From Bacteroidetes bacterium HGW-Bacteroidetes-5 (GTDB taxonomy: Bacteria > Bacteroidota > Bacteroidia > Bacteroidales > UBA932): 64,000 nucleotides of DNA. The notes beneath the pieces were generated by a model. It saw only the letters and a program-made list of their open reading frames with translations, was not told the origin of the DNA and made no database searches. Where the stretch lies: positions 558,001 through 622,000 of the forward strand of contig PHDC01000001.1 of assembly GCA_002842515.1 (NCBI GenBank). The letters are read 5' to 3'. Shown here piece by piece: positions 1 to 8,371 of this stretch (position 1 is its first letter; each line of letters opens with the position of its first letter). The translations under genes and the position numbers were made by a program.

Positions 1-392
1 TGGAGGGTTGCCTCAAAAGGCTTGATATGATACGCACTATGCCGGAACTTCGCGAAAAGTTGTGGCTGATTACGCGCACAATGCAAAAAGGGCTGAGAGA
101 GAGAGGTTTCAATATTGGTAAAGCAGAAGCCTGCGTTACTCCTGTGTTTCTGGAAGGGAATGTTCCAGAGGCCACAAACATCCTTATCGACCTTCGTACA
201 AACTACAAGATATTCTGCTCTGCAGTAATTTATCCTGTTGTACCTAAAGGCGTTATTATGTTTAGACTTATACCTACATCTATGCACTCTCTAGAAGATG
301 TGGAGTATACACTCAACGCATTTGGTGAGATTCACGAAAAACTTAAGACCGGCATCTATAAAGGTGACGAGATTAAGGATATGGCTATGTAA
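1..392 (+). CDS. spt: Serine palmitoyltransferase, C-terminal part (gene cut by window start)
   Basis: The reading frame is open from base 3 and has no start inside the window, so only about the last 130 residues are present. They match the C-terminal small domain of the alpha-oxoamine synthase family of PLP enzymes (serine palmitoyltransferase, KBL, BioF). The segment with VTPVFL and then IFCSAVIYPVVPKG is the part most like Bacteroidota serine palmitoyltransferase, which condenses serine with a fatty acyl-CoA to 3-ketosphinganine in the cytoplasm. The PLP lysine lies upstream of the window and cannot be checked. The stop codon overlaps the next start by one base (TAATG), so the two genes are translationally coupled. 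The neighbour is a short-chain dehydrogenase that could perform the next reduction. KBL or BioF remains possible without the N-terminal part. Confidence 0.75.
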   Translation, partial: EGCLKRLDMIRTMPELREKLWLITRTMQKGLRERGFNIGKAEACVTPVFLEGNVPEATNILIDLRTNYKIFCSAVIYPVVPKGVIMFRLIPTSMHSLEDVEYTLNAFGEIHEKLKTGIYKGDEIKDMAM

Positions 393-1204
393 TGCTCAAA
401 GATAAAGTTGTCATAATTACAGGTGCCAGCTCCGGAATAGGGATGGCTGCAGCCGAAGAGTTCGCAAGAAACGGTTGCAAGGTTGTGATTGCGGCAAGAA
501 GAGCAGATAAATTAATTGAGGTTGAAAACAACCTGAAAAAGATTGCATCGCACTCTTCCCTGGTGGTAGAGTGCGATGTTACATTAGAGGCAGATTGCAA
601 AAATCTAATAGATAAAACTGTAGAAAAATTTGGGCACATAGATATTCTGGTAAATAACGCCGGAATATCTATGAGGGCCCTGTTTAAAGATCTGGATCTT
701 GCCGTAATAAGGCAGCTTATGGATGTAAACTTCTGGGGAACAGTGTATTGCACAAAATATGCCCTACCCTACATTTTGGAGAGAGAGGGTTCAGTGGTGG
801 GTGTAATCTCAATAGCGGGGTATAAAGGGCTCCCAGCCAGGACCGGTTACTCGGCATCCAAATTTGCTATATACGGCTTTCTTGACACTCTTAGGATTGA
901 GCATCTTAAAGACAATCTTCACGTTATGATTTTCGCTCCGGGCTTTACCGCATCAAATATAAGAGAGCAGGCTCTTGTTGCAGATGGGAGCAGGCAAGGC
1001 GAGACGCCGAGGGATGAGTCAAAAATGATGAGCGCTGCCGAGTGCGCCAAACATCTGGTAAAAGGGGTAGAGAGAAGAAGAGCAGAGGTAATTCTCACCT
1101 TTATTGGTAACCTGCTTGTGTTTTTGAATAAATTTTTTCCGCGTCTTGTAGACCGTTTGGAGTACAACTTTATGAAGAAAGAGCCAAATTCACCTCTAAA
1201 GTAG
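392..1204 (+). CDS. Short-chain dehydrogenase, candidate 3-ketosphinganine reductase
   Basis: This is a 270-residue classical SDR. Visible motifs are the cofactor loop TGASSGIG (residues 10-17), NNAG (88-91), the catalytic Ser140 and YSASK (Tyr153, Lys157). Arginines at 36-37, directly after the second beta strand, suggest NADPH preference. A hydrophobic C-terminal segment (about 228-245, around LTFIGNLLVFLN) could sit at a membrane, as in eukaryotic KDSR. The start overlaps the stop of the serine palmitoyltransferase-like gene, so the pair looks like one transcription unit. Reduction of 3-ketosphinganine to sphinganine is inferred from that context; the SDR fold alone does not fix the substrate. 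The 3' end overlaps the convergent dehydrogenase gene by 9 bases. Confidence 0.75.
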   Translation: MLKDKVVIITGASSGIGMAAAEEFARNGCKVVIAARRADKLIEVENNLKKIASHSSLVVECDVTLEADCKNLIDKTVEKFGHIDILVNNAGISMRALFKDLDLAVIRQLMDVNFWGTVYCTKYALPYILEREGSVVGVISIAGYKGLPARTGYSASKFAIYGFLDTLRIEHLKDNLHVMIFAPGFTASNIREQALVADGSRQGETPRDESKMMSAAECAKHLVKGVERRRAEVILTFIGNLLVFLNKFFPRLVDRLEYNFMKKEPNSPLK

Positions 1205-2140
1205 ACTCTGATTCGTAATAGTGTCAATATTCTCTCCCAGCCTCTCCATTAAAGTTCTTCTTGCCTCAATGCTTGCCCATCCTATATGTGGTGTGAGGAG
1301 CATTTTATCCGGATTCTTTAGTCTGAGATATGGATGATCCGATGGAATCGGCTCCTTCTGATAGACATCAACTACTGCACCTGCAATTATCTCCAGGTTG
1401 AGAGCCTCTGCCAGGTCACTCTCATTCACAATTCCTCCTCTGCCCATATTAATAAGTATAGCATTAGGTTTCATCCTCTTAATCTCTCTCATTGTAATGA
1501 GATTAGTTGTCTTTTGGTTAAGAGGAGAGTGTATGGATACAAAATCGCTTGACCGCAGCAACTCTTCCAGAGATAGTGCCGGATAATTGTTGCAATGAGC
1601 TACACCCGATGTAGGGTAATAAGATACTTCGCATCCGAAACAGGTGGCAATCTGAGCAACCCGTTTACCAATGTTTCCCATACCGATAATACCAAACTTA
1701 GAACCTTTAAGTTCGTGGAAAAACCGTCCTGTATCTGTGAAGTGTCGGTTGGCAGAGTATCTTCCATCCTTCACAACCGCATCAAAGTAGATTGTATTGT
1801 TAACCAGAGTGAGCAACGAGCCGAATGTAATCTGAGCAACACTCTCAGTTGAGTAGTCTACCACATTCATTACAGGAATCCCTTTGCTTTTGGCATACTC
1901 TACATCAATATTATTAACTCCTGTTGCAGAGACACAAATAAGCTTCAGATTCTGTGCAGCATCAATCTCATCTTTCCCTATATACTGTTTGTTGACTATA
2001 ACAACATCTGCCTCTTTAATTCTATCTATTGCCTGTTGAGCATTGGAAAGAGGATATGATATTAGAGTTCCCCGTTTTTGTAATGGTAACAGCTCTATGT
2101 CATCACCCATTGTGGCAATATCCAAAAATACAATCTTCAT
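1196..2140 (-). CDS. D-isomer specific 2-hydroxyacid dehydrogenase (glycerate/hydroxypyruvate type)
   Basis: This 314-residue NAD-dependent dehydrogenase shows the Rossmann motif GIIGMGNIG (150-158). The catalytic set is Arg234 (in NMGRGGIVNE), Glu263 (QKEP) and His285 (TPHIGWAS). The N-terminal substrate domain carries SATGVNNID near residue 71, which is typical of glycerate and hydroxypyruvate reductases. It probably interconverts a 2-keto acid and a D-2-hydroxy acid in the cytoplasm, and the exact substrate cannot be read from the motifs. The gene is convergent with the SDR gene, overlapping by 9 bases. No operon partner lies upstream. Confidence 0.85.
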   Translation of the reverse strand: MKIVFLDIATMGDDIELLPLQKRGTLISYPLSNAQQAIDRIKEADVVIVNKQYIGKDEIDAAQNLKLICVSATGVNNIDVEYAKSKGIPVMNVVDYSTESVAQITFGSLLTLVNNTIYFDAVVKDGRYSANRHFTDTGRFFHELKGSKFGIIGMGNIGKRVAQIATCFGCEVSYYPTSGVAHCNNYPALSLEELLRSSDFVSIHSPLNQKTTNLITMREIKRMKPNAILINMGRGGIVNESDLAEALNLEIIAGAVVDVYQKEPIPSDHPYLRLKNPDKMLLTPHIGWASIEARRTLMERLGENIDTITNQSLL

Positions 2141-2217
2141 AATATACTATTTATGAGCAATAATTTTAAACTGCCCAAAAATACAAAAATTACAGATCAA
2201 TTATCTAGTAGTTTAAT

Positions 2218-2337
2218 TTAACTGCACTTTCCAAGCAATAGCCAGATGATTATAAAAACTACAATAGTCCCTATACAGCCACCACCTAATTTTTTTGCTC
2301 CATAACCTGCAATTAATCCTCTAAAAATATTATTCAT
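2218..2337 (-). CDS. Small single-pass membrane peptide of 39 residues
   Basis: The ATG at 2337-2335 opens a 39-codon frame ending in TAA at 2218. The product has a basic, glycine-rich N-terminal part (FRGLIAGYGAKKLGGG, residues 5-20) followed by a hydrophobic helix (IGTIVVFIIIWLLLG, 22-36) and a short tail KCS. The layout suggests a single-pass inner-membrane peptide with the basic end in the cytoplasm. From memory, short proteins with a GAKKLGGG-plus-hydrophobic-helix layout recur in Bacteroidota genomes, but I cannot confirm this without a search. It stands alone between the dehydrogenase and tRNA-Leu. No clear promoter or RBS is visible. Confidence 0.6.
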   Translation of the reverse strand: MNNIFRGLIAGYGAKKLGGGCIGTIVVFIIIWLLLGKCS

Positions 2338-2505
2338 AGTATATTGAGTTATTATTCTTGTTGAATCGCATTCACAATTAGATTTCTATTATTTTATAAA
2401 AGATTCTACATCAAAGTTACACTCTTTATTTGTTCTGAGGTTTAAACCATAGGTATAATTTGTTGAAAGAATTACATTTTTAAAAAATACAACTTAATCA
2501 TATGA

Positions 2506-2706
2506 CAAACGGATGGAACAGCAGAGGGATATATTCATATTCCAATGTTTGATAGGATGCAGAATCTGCTACCATTACATAATAACATAGGGTGGTCTAT
2601 TTAGCCAGCAAATGTGATTGAACGAATAAGAGATCCTTTTAGATACTTGCGGACGTGCATTAAAAATAAAAACCAAATTATTGAACCTCAACAATTTGGT
2701 TTTTAA
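2506..2706 (+). pseudogene. Possible gene relic with one in-frame stop
   Basis: The 370 bases between the 39-residue peptide gene and tRNA-Leu contain no intact gene. One frame reads protein-like on both sides of a single TAG at 2602-2604. The first half includes MFDRMQNLLPLHNNIGW and the second includes IERIRDPFRYLRTCIKNK. The phrase DPFRYLRTCI resembles C-terminal segments of replication or mobile-element proteins, but this is a weak impression. The end of the frame runs into the tRNA terminator hairpin. It could be a decayed gene end or chance. Confidence 0.2.
2668..2704 (-). terminator. Intrinsic terminator after tRNA-Leu
   Basis: A perfect 12-bp inverted repeat pairs AAAAACCAAATT (2668-2679) with AATTTGGTTTTT (2693-2704), with a short loop containing three further pairs. 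On the minus strand the hairpin is followed by a T-rich run. It starts 5 bases past the 3' end of tRNA-Leu. Confidence 0.75.
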
Positions 2707-2708
2707 CT

Positions 2709-2795
2709 TGGTGCCCAGAACAAGACTCGAACTTGCACACCGTAACCGGCACTACCCCCTCAAAGTAGCGTGTCTACCAATTTCACCATCTGGGC
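2709..2795 (-). tRNA. tRNA-Leu (anticodon GAG)
   Basis: The 87-nt gene has a perfect 7-bp acceptor stem (GCCCAGA with TCTGGGC), an anticodon arm with loop TTGAGGG (anticodon at 2759-2761), a long class II variable arm, a T arm with loop TTCGAGT, and an encoded CCA. GAG reads CUU and CUC leucine codons. Confidence 0.95.
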
Positions 2796-2805
2796 TTAGG
2801 GACTG

Positions 2806-2840
2806 CAAATATAAATTTTTTTTTTGTAACTTAGCAAAAA
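2806..2840 (-). promoter_or_regulatory. Bacteroidota-type promoter for tRNA-Leu
   Basis: Read on the minus strand, TATATTTG (2813-2806) fits the -7 consensus TAnnTTTG. TTTTTG (2840-2835) fits the -33 box with a 21-base spacer. The mature tRNA begins at 2795. The -7 box continues into GCAGTCC, which is also seen at the rplS and grpE promoters. Confidence 0.65.
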
Positions 2841-2859
2841 AATAAAAACCATCATAACG

Positions 2860-3426
2860 ATGAATGAAAATTTTAGAAAACAGATAGTAGACATTGATGA
2901 TCTGATTGAAATCGCGGGTATACTTTCTCTTAGTACAGAGTTACACGAGAGTATTTCTAAATACTCGAAAAACCCATATGACAGCTTTCTGCCTGGTGGT
3001 AAAAACAAAATTCCAATGAACTTCAACAAGAAAGGAGATACTATCTATCTTCTTGGAGATTACTCAGGTAAAGAGGATGATAATAGTTCAACAATCGAGG
3101 TAGTTCTGGACGCTATGGATAACGGACTGTTAACTAGTGCGCACTCTGTAAGCAGGGATGGTCTTTTTGCAGGACTCATTGAATCGTGCTCTGTGAAACT
3201 CCTGGGTTTTGATATTACTTCTGATGCAGAGATAAGTGATAAGGATTTTCTTTTTAAAGACAACAATCCTGCAATTCTGGTTAGTGTCAGTGCAGATAAA
3301 GAGGGTAAATTCGTAGACTACATATATAACAACGGGCTTGAAATTACACTTCTGGGACACGTTACCAAAGGAGAACTTCGAATGGACGAACTCTCTTTCG
3401 GTTTTATTCAGGACTATATTAATTAA
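2860..3426 (+). CDS. Stand-alone AIR-synthase C-terminal-like (AIRS_C/PurL-like) protein
   Basis: The product has 188 residues. The segment SAHSVSRDGLFAGLIES (93-109) resembles the SAHDxSDGGL signature of the C-terminal domain of PurL/PurM-family proteins. The layout after it (GFDIT, an LF...PAILVSVS strand, and a final LGHVTKGEL segment) follows that domain as well. The usual Asp-Gly-Gly of the signature is replaced by Arg-Asp-Gly, and the N-terminal catalytic half of the family is absent. Full PurM (about 340 residues) or PurL (about 730-1300) is therefore not encoded here. The upstream sequence is non-coding, so this appears to be a complete gene rather than a truncated end. The stop overlaps the menG start (TAATG), coupling the two. 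Its function is unknown and it is probably non-catalytic in purine synthesis. Confidence 0.6.
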   Translation: MNENFRKQIVDIDDLIEIAGILSLSTELHESISKYSKNPYDSFLPGGKNKIPMNFNKKGDTIYLLGDYSGKEDDNSSTIEVVLDAMDNGLLTSAHSVSRDGLFAGLIESCSVKLLGFDITSDAEISDKDFLFKDNNPAILVSVSADKEGKFVDYIYNNGLEITLLGHVTKGELRMDELSFGFIQDYIN

Positions 3427-4160
3427 TGGGGGGAACATTAAATAAAGATAGAGCCGGCATATCTGCAATGTTCAATAATATTGCGGCCAGCTATGATATT
3501 CTCAACCATCTGCTCTCATTTGGAATTGACAAATACTGGAGAGCAGTTTTAGTAAAAAAGCTTGTTAAGCGTAAACCTAAAAAAGTGTTGGATATTGCGT
3601 GCGGAACCGGAGATCTTACTATTGCCATTTACAAAAGAGGTGTTGAGGTTATTGGGCTGGATATTGCAGACAAGATGATTGCAATCGCAAAAAAGAAAAG
3701 CGACAAAGCATATGAAAGTTTTTCCACCGGTGCTCCCAAACCAAAATATATTTGCGGCTCTGCAGATGAGATCCCTTTTGAAAACTCAACTTTTGATGCA
3801 GTCACAATTGGATTCGGAATCAGGAACTTTGAGAACAGAGGAGAGTCTTTGCTTGAGATCAAAAGAGTTTTAAAGAGGGGTGGAACACTTGCAATTCTTG
3901 AATTTGCAACTCCAAAGAACAAGCTCTGGAGAGCCCTATTCAACATATACTTTTTAAAGATACTCCCTTTTGTAGGTAAAATAGTCTCAAAGGACAACCA
4001 CGCATACAACTACCTTCCAAAATCAGTGGAGAGCTTCCCTCAATATAAAGAGTTTGCAGATGAACTTGAGCATTTTGGGTTTGATTCTGTAAAATATAAA
4101 TCCTTAACAGGGGGAGTTGCAATTCTATACACTGCTTACAGAACTGGATCAACTGAATAA
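3426..4160 (+). CDS. menG: Demethylmenaquinone methyltransferase
   Basis: This 244-residue SAM-dependent class I methyltransferase carries the UbiE/MenG signature. The N-terminal segment is YDILNHLLSFGIDKYWR, motif I is DIACGTGDLT, and the family hallmark is GFGIRNFENRGESL followed by LKRGGTLAILEF. It methylates demethylmenaquinone to menaquinone, the last step of menaquinone synthesis, at the inner membrane. The product is the likely quinone partner of the QmoC-like membrane subunit encoded at 21.3 kb. The gene is coupled to the preceding AIRS_C-like gene by a one-base overlap and is followed 11 bases later by cardiolipin synthase. Confidence 0.93.
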   Translation: MGGTLNKDRAGISAMFNNIAASYDILNHLLSFGIDKYWRAVLVKKLVKRKPKKVLDIACGTGDLTIAIYKRGVEVIGLDIADKMIAIAKKKSDKAYESFSTGAPKPKYICGSADEIPFENSTFDAVTIGFGIRNFENRGESLLEIKRVLKRGGTLAILEFATPKNKLWRALFNIYFLKILPFVGKIVSKDNHAYNYLPKSVESFPQYKEFADELEHFGFDSVKYKSLTGGVAILYTAYRTGSTE

Positions 4161-4171
4161 AATAGACCTAT

Positions 4172-5647
4172 ATGCCATACTGGGAGTACCTTTCAGTTAT
4201 ACTGTATCTCGGATATTTTATCCTGGCGGTTATTGCATCTTCCAGAATAATTTACCGTAAACTAGATCCCGTCAAATCTCTATCCTGGATTGTTGTAATT
4301 CTTCTGCTGCCATTTGTAGGTTTGATTTTATACCTTCTGGTGGGACAAAACTTTCGTAAAAGAAAAATATTCAACCGTAAGGGAATTCGAGATGAGAGGG
4401 TAAGAAGAATTGCAGCCAACAATCAACTAAAGCAATTAAAAACAGACAACAGCTTTCTTGAAGAGTCTTTAAAAAGACATATACAGCTTATACTTCTTAA
4501 CTTACGCAGTTGTAGGAGCACATTGGGCGTAAATTCAAATATTGAACTCTACCTATCGGGCAAAGACGCACTTGATGCTATGTTTGATGCTATTAAAAAT
4601 GCTAAACAACATATCCATCTGCAATCTTATATTATAGAACCGGACAAAATCGGTGTAAGATTTAAAGAGCTACTGATAAAGAAGGCTAGAGAGGGCATAG
4701 AGGTTAGGGTAATCTTTGATGATGTGGGATGCTGGAGTCTGACTTCTGAGTATAAGAACGAGCTCATTAAAAACGGCGTTGAGCTACTCAGCTTCTCTCC
4801 GGTTAGGTTTATCACTCCAACCTCCAGGTTAAACTACCGTAACCATCGTAAAATACTTGTAGTAGACGGGCTTTACGGATTCCTTGGAGGAGTAAATATT
4901 GCAGACAGATACTATCACGGAGGTAACTACCCTGAGTGGAGAGACAGCCATATTAAGTTGACCGGTGAATCTGTTGCCGCACTTCAGTCAAGTTTCTTAT
5001 TGGATAGATATTTCATAATAAATCAGCAATTCAAAAAGAGAAAAAAATACTACCCTATTCCTCTTCAGGAGAGTTTAGATCTGAATATTGGTGTGAAGAG
5101 AGTCTACTCCCAGATTATTACCTCTGGACCGGACAGCGATTGGGCCAGCATTATGCAGTGCTATTTCAGTGCAATCACAAGTGCAAAGAGACATATCTAT
5201 ATTGTTACCCCCTACTTTACACCCAATGAATCATTACTTAACGCAATCAAAATTGCCTCTTTGGGAGGAGTTGAGGTCTCACTGATGCTTCCGGAAAAAT
5301 CCGACACCAATGTTGCGCACTGGAGTACAATGTCATATGCAACTGAACTGCTGGAGGCCGGGGTTAAGGTATACCTCTTCGGAAAGGGATTCAACCACTC
5401 AAAGGTAATCTCAATAGATAGCGAGTTTTGTATTATCGGCTCTGCAAATATGGATAACCGCTCACTCGAACACAACTTTGAAATCACAGCGATTATCTAC
5501 AATAACGAAATGGCTCAAAAAATAGAAAATCAGTTTATTAAAGACACTGAGCGTTGTAAAAGTCTGGCTAGTTCAAAATGGGCAAAACGCAGTGTCAAGA
5601 ACCAGATCAAAGAGTCTTTCGCACGATTACTCAGCCCTTTGATATAA
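4172..5647 (+). CDS. cls: Cardiolipin synthase (phospholipase D superfamily)
   Basis: The 491-residue protein begins with two membrane helices (about 5-26 and 36-57) and then two PLD domains. The HKD motifs are His225-Lys227-Asp232 (HRKILVVD) and His409-Lys411-Asp416 (HSKVISID), each followed by the usual GG/GSANMDNRS segment. It joins two phosphatidylglycerol molecules into cardiolipin at the inner membrane. Length and architecture match ClsA-type enzymes. It sits 11 bases after menG and 22 bases before the lipoprotein gene, in a run of same-strand genes from 2.9 to 8.3 kb. Confidence 0.92.
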   Translation: MPYWEYLSVILYLGYFILAVIASSRIIYRKLDPVKSLSWIVVILLLPFVGLILYLLVGQNFRKRKIFNRKGIRDERVRRIAANNQLKQLKTDNSFLEESLKRHIQLILLNLRSCRSTLGVNSNIELYLSGKDALDAMFDAIKNAKQHIHLQSYIIEPDKIGVRFKELLIKKAREGIEVRVIFDDVGCWSLTSEYKNELIKNGVELLSFSPVRFITPTSRLNYRNHRKILVVDGLYGFLGGVNIADRYYHGGNYPEWRDSHIKLTGESVAALQSSFLLDRYFIINQQFKKRKKYYPIPLQESLDLNIGVKRVYSQIITSGPDSDWASIMQCYFSAITSAKRHIYIVTPYFTPNESLLNAIKIASLGGVEVSLMLPEKSDTNVAHWSTMSYATELLEAGVKVYLFGKGFNHSKVISIDSEFCIIGSANMDNRSLEHNFEITAIIYNNEMAQKIENQFIKDTERCKSLASSKWAKRSVKNQIKESFARLLSPLI

Positions 5648-5669
5648 CTATCTCCTAAAACAATATAAA

Positions 5670-6296
5670 ATGAGAAATATCCTTTTTCTAATATCTTTTA
5701 TTGCCTTTACTGTTTTAACAATGTCTTGCAAGCAAAGCAGAAAAGATAATCTCACTCCTCCCCAAATTACAGAGATCTCTGCCAGGGATACAACACAAAA
5801 TATCTTCTGGGAAGAGCTGAGTAAACTCTACGGAAAAGCTTATCAGGGAGTAGTAGTTTCGGCTCCTGCAAATGATACTGCATTCACCAACAAGGCTCTG
5901 GTGATGCACGTGCGTCTTTGTGAGTCCGATATGATAAAAATTCCTTTTTTTGTAGGCAGTGACAGTTCAAGAACCTGGGTATTCACAAAGAATTCATTGG
6001 GAATAGTTCTCAAACACGACCACCGGCACAGGGATGGATCTCACGACGACCTTACTATGTACGGAGGTAGGACATCAAATTTCGGCTCTGCTGTACGCCA
6101 GATTTTCCCTGCAGATCAACAGACGGCAGATATGCTGCCCGGCGCAATAACCAATGTATGGTGGATAGATCTAGTTCCCGGAGAGCATTTTACATATAAC
6201 CTTCGCAGAGTGAATACAGATAGACTTTTCTCTGTACGCTTTGACATTTCAAAAGAGATAAACACTCCGGGGAAACCTTGGGGATGGGATAAATAG
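5670..6296 (+). CDS. Lipoprotein of unknown function
   Basis: The 208-residue product has a lipoprotein signal peptide ending in TMSC, with Cys20 as the lipid attachment residue, so it is predicted to be anchored in the envelope. The rest is a compact domain with a striking histidine/aspartate patch, LKHDHRHRDGSHDD (about 114-127). That patch could bind a metal, although no enzyme family is recognised. It contains several tryptophans and ends in GKPWGWDK. It lies between cardiolipin synthase and the histidine kinase, 13 bases from the latter, so co-transcription is likely. Confidence 0.7.
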   Translation: MRNILFLISFIAFTVLTMSCKQSRKDNLTPPQITEISARDTTQNIFWEELSKLYGKAYQGVVVSAPANDTAFTNKALVMHVRLCESDMIKIPFFVGSDSSRTWVFTKNSLGIVLKHDHRHRDGSHDDLTMYGGRTSNFGSAVRQIFPADQQTADMLPGAITNVWWIDLVPGEHFTYNLRRVNTDRLFSVRFDISKEINTPGKPWGWDK

Positions 6297-6309
6297 TATA
6301 ATTATATTC

Positions 6310-8334
6310 TTGGATATGGATTCATTAAAACTCTCTCTTGTTTTACTCCTTATATTACTTTCAAAAGCAGAGTCATATGCTCAACCCTCAAAAGATAGAT
6401 TGAAGGACTCACTTCTACATCAATATAATAGTGAACAAAACAGCAAAAAAAGAGCTCAATATCTTCTGGAACTTTGTGAAATTGAGGAGAACTCATCTGC
6501 AGCAGTATCCTTAGCAGAGAAGGCAATTCGTTTCACAGATTCATTGGGATTGAGAGATGAAAATGCAAAAGCAAATCATCTTTCCGGCATTGCCTGGAAA
6601 AAGTGGGGAGACTATAATAAATCTGCAGCCAGACTTAACACTGCTCTTGATTACTACGAAAAAAGATCAATGAAGAGAGATATCTCAATATTGAAAAACG
6701 ATATCGGAGAGACACTAAGGGCATCTAACAACTACAATTTAGCATTCAGTTTTCTCAATAGCGCCCTGGAATATTTTACTAGCACTAATGACTCTTTGGA
6801 GATTGCTAAGACCTATAACCGACTTGCCGCTACACAGTACGAATTCATTACTAAAAATCCTGAGTTTGAATCTTTCATAACCAATGTTTTTGTTAACAAA
6901 CTTTCATACAATGAGGCTGTCTCACTGGTTCCAGATTTTAAAAAATCTGTAGACACTCTTCTAAACTATATTTCACAAGCAAAACACTATGCAGTTTGTT
7001 GTAATTCAATAAGCATAATTATCTCTACGGATATAATTTACGCATCTCATCTGAGGACAACAGGACAAACTGATGAAGCTATTATACTTTTCGACAAAAT
7101 TATAGCCGATATAAACCAATTTGGATATTTTACTGAGCTTCCTCTCGTTCTCTATAATAAGTCGCTGGTTTACATTGAAAATATAAATGATATTCCAAAA
7201 GCAATTGAACTGGCTCTGGAAGCTCTGCAACTTTCAAAAAAATTCGACATAAGACTATACAAATATCTTATAAATACAGTACTTCAGAGGTGTTACATCA
7301 CATCCGGAGATTATAAAAACGCTATTGCTTTCATAAAAAACAATGAAGAGCTCTCTAAACACTTCGTTTTTGAAGAGTTGAGATTAAAGCTTTTACTTGA
7401 ACAGATGGACTATCAATTTGCAAAAAGAGAGACAGAACTTAAGAATCGCAGTTTAAGATTGGCGATGTTGCTTGGTTTCTTTGCCTTTATCCTTCTATTC
7501 TCATTTATAGCGACAATAACCGTTTCCAGAAAAAACAGAAAACTCAAATCACTCCTTGATGAACTTAATACAAAAAACAATATAATCTCTAAGCAAACAG
7601 ATGAACTTAAAGACGCGGTTGCAAGTAAAGATAAATTTTTCTCAATTATTGCTCACGATTTAATGGGACCTTTTGGTGCCGTAAAAGGGTTGACAGAGTT
7701 GTTGATTGATAATATCAACGATAAGAATATGAAGGGGGTTGAGGAGTGTGCATCTGTTATTCTCAAATCATCCCAAAAGAGTATGGAACTTATTACAAAT
7801 TTGCTAACCTGGGCAAGATCTCAGATAGGGCGAATGGAGTTCAACCCTAAAATATTAAACCTCAACTCTACATTAAAGGAGTCTTTAATGGTTTTAAATG
7901 AGAGTGCAAATAATAAAAACATAGAATTAATCAATAATATCAAAGATGATACGACGGTTTTTGCAGATAAAGATATGCTTAATATCATATTTCGAAATCT
8001 CGTTACGAACTCTATTAAATTTACAAATCAGGGTGGAGAGGTAGTAGTGTGGGACAGTATTCGTAATAACAAAGTTCTTATCTCTGTTAAAGATACAGGA
8101 ATAGGAATACCTGAAATAATGCTTAAAGAGATTTTTTCTCTGAACTCAATGACCGGACGACCGGGAACAAATAATGAATATAGTACCGGATTGGGTTTGA
8201 TTTTGTGCAAGGAGTTTGTTGAAAAAAATGGAGGAGAAATTTTTGTTGAGAGCACAGAAGGCAATGGCTCTACTTTCCACTTCACGCTTCCATATAAGCA
8301 AAATTATGAGAGAACAGAGAGGCAAAAAAATTAG
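6310..8334 (+). CDS. TPR-containing membrane sensor histidine kinase
   Basis: The 674-residue protein begins with a signal peptide (about 1-24). A periplasmic helical region resembling tetratricopeptide repeats follows (about 40-370), then one transmembrane helix (about 383-406) and a short coiled coil. The HisKA domain has the phospho-acceptor His449 in IIAHDLMGPFG. The HATPase domain has an N box (LVTNSIKF, about 564-571), G1 DTGIGIP (about 597-603) and G2 STGLGL. This layout is common in Bacteroidota sensors. No response regulator is adjacent, so the partner is encoded elsewhere. A hairpin follows the stop at once. Confidence 0.88.
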   Translation: MDMDSLKLSLVLLLILLSKAESYAQPSKDRLKDSLLHQYNSEQNSKKRAQYLLELCEIEENSSAAVSLAEKAIRFTDSLGLRDENAKANHLSGIAWKKWGDYNKSAARLNTALDYYEKRSMKRDISILKNDIGETLRASNNYNLAFSFLNSALEYFTSTNDSLEIAKTYNRLAATQYEFITKNPEFESFITNVFVNKLSYNEAVSLVPDFKKSVDTLLNYISQAKHYAVCCNSISIIISTDIIYASHLRTTGQTDEAIILFDKIIADINQFGYFTELPLVLYNKSLVYIENINDIPKAIELALEALQLSKKFDIRLYKYLINTVLQRCYITSGDYKNAIAFIKNNEELSKHFVFEELRLKLLLEQMDYQFAKRETELKNRSLRLAMLLGFFAFILLFSFIATITVSRKNRKLKSLLDELNTKNNIISKQTDELKDAVASKDKFFSIIAHDLMGPFGAVKGLTELLIDNINDKNMKGVEECASVILKSSQKSMELITNLLTWARSQIGRMEFNPKILNLNSTLKESLMVLNESANNKNIELINNIKDDTTVFADKDMLNIIFRNLVTNSIKFTNQGGEVVVWDSIRNNKVLISVKDTGIGIPEIMLKEIFSLNSMTGRPGTNNEYSTGLGLILCKEFVEKNGGEIFVESTEGNGSTFHFTLPYKQNYERTERQKN

Positions 8335-8369
8335 AAAGAGATTGCCTCATACAGACAACCTCTTTCTAA
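8331..8369. terminator. Hairpin between the kinase gene and tRNA-Arg
   Basis: TTAGAAAGAG (8331-8340) pairs perfectly with CTCTTTCTAA (8360-8369). After one mismatch, three more pairs lie inside. The left arm overlaps the kinase stop codon and the right arm ends 2 bases from the 3' end of the convergent tRNA-Arg. It probably ends both transcripts, although no long T run follows on either side. Confidence 0.6.
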
Positions 8370-8371
8370 TG

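Noticed and set aside
2709..2795. tRNA-Leu as attachment site of an integrated element
   Set aside because: No integrase gene and no duplicated tRNA 3' end could be found in the window.
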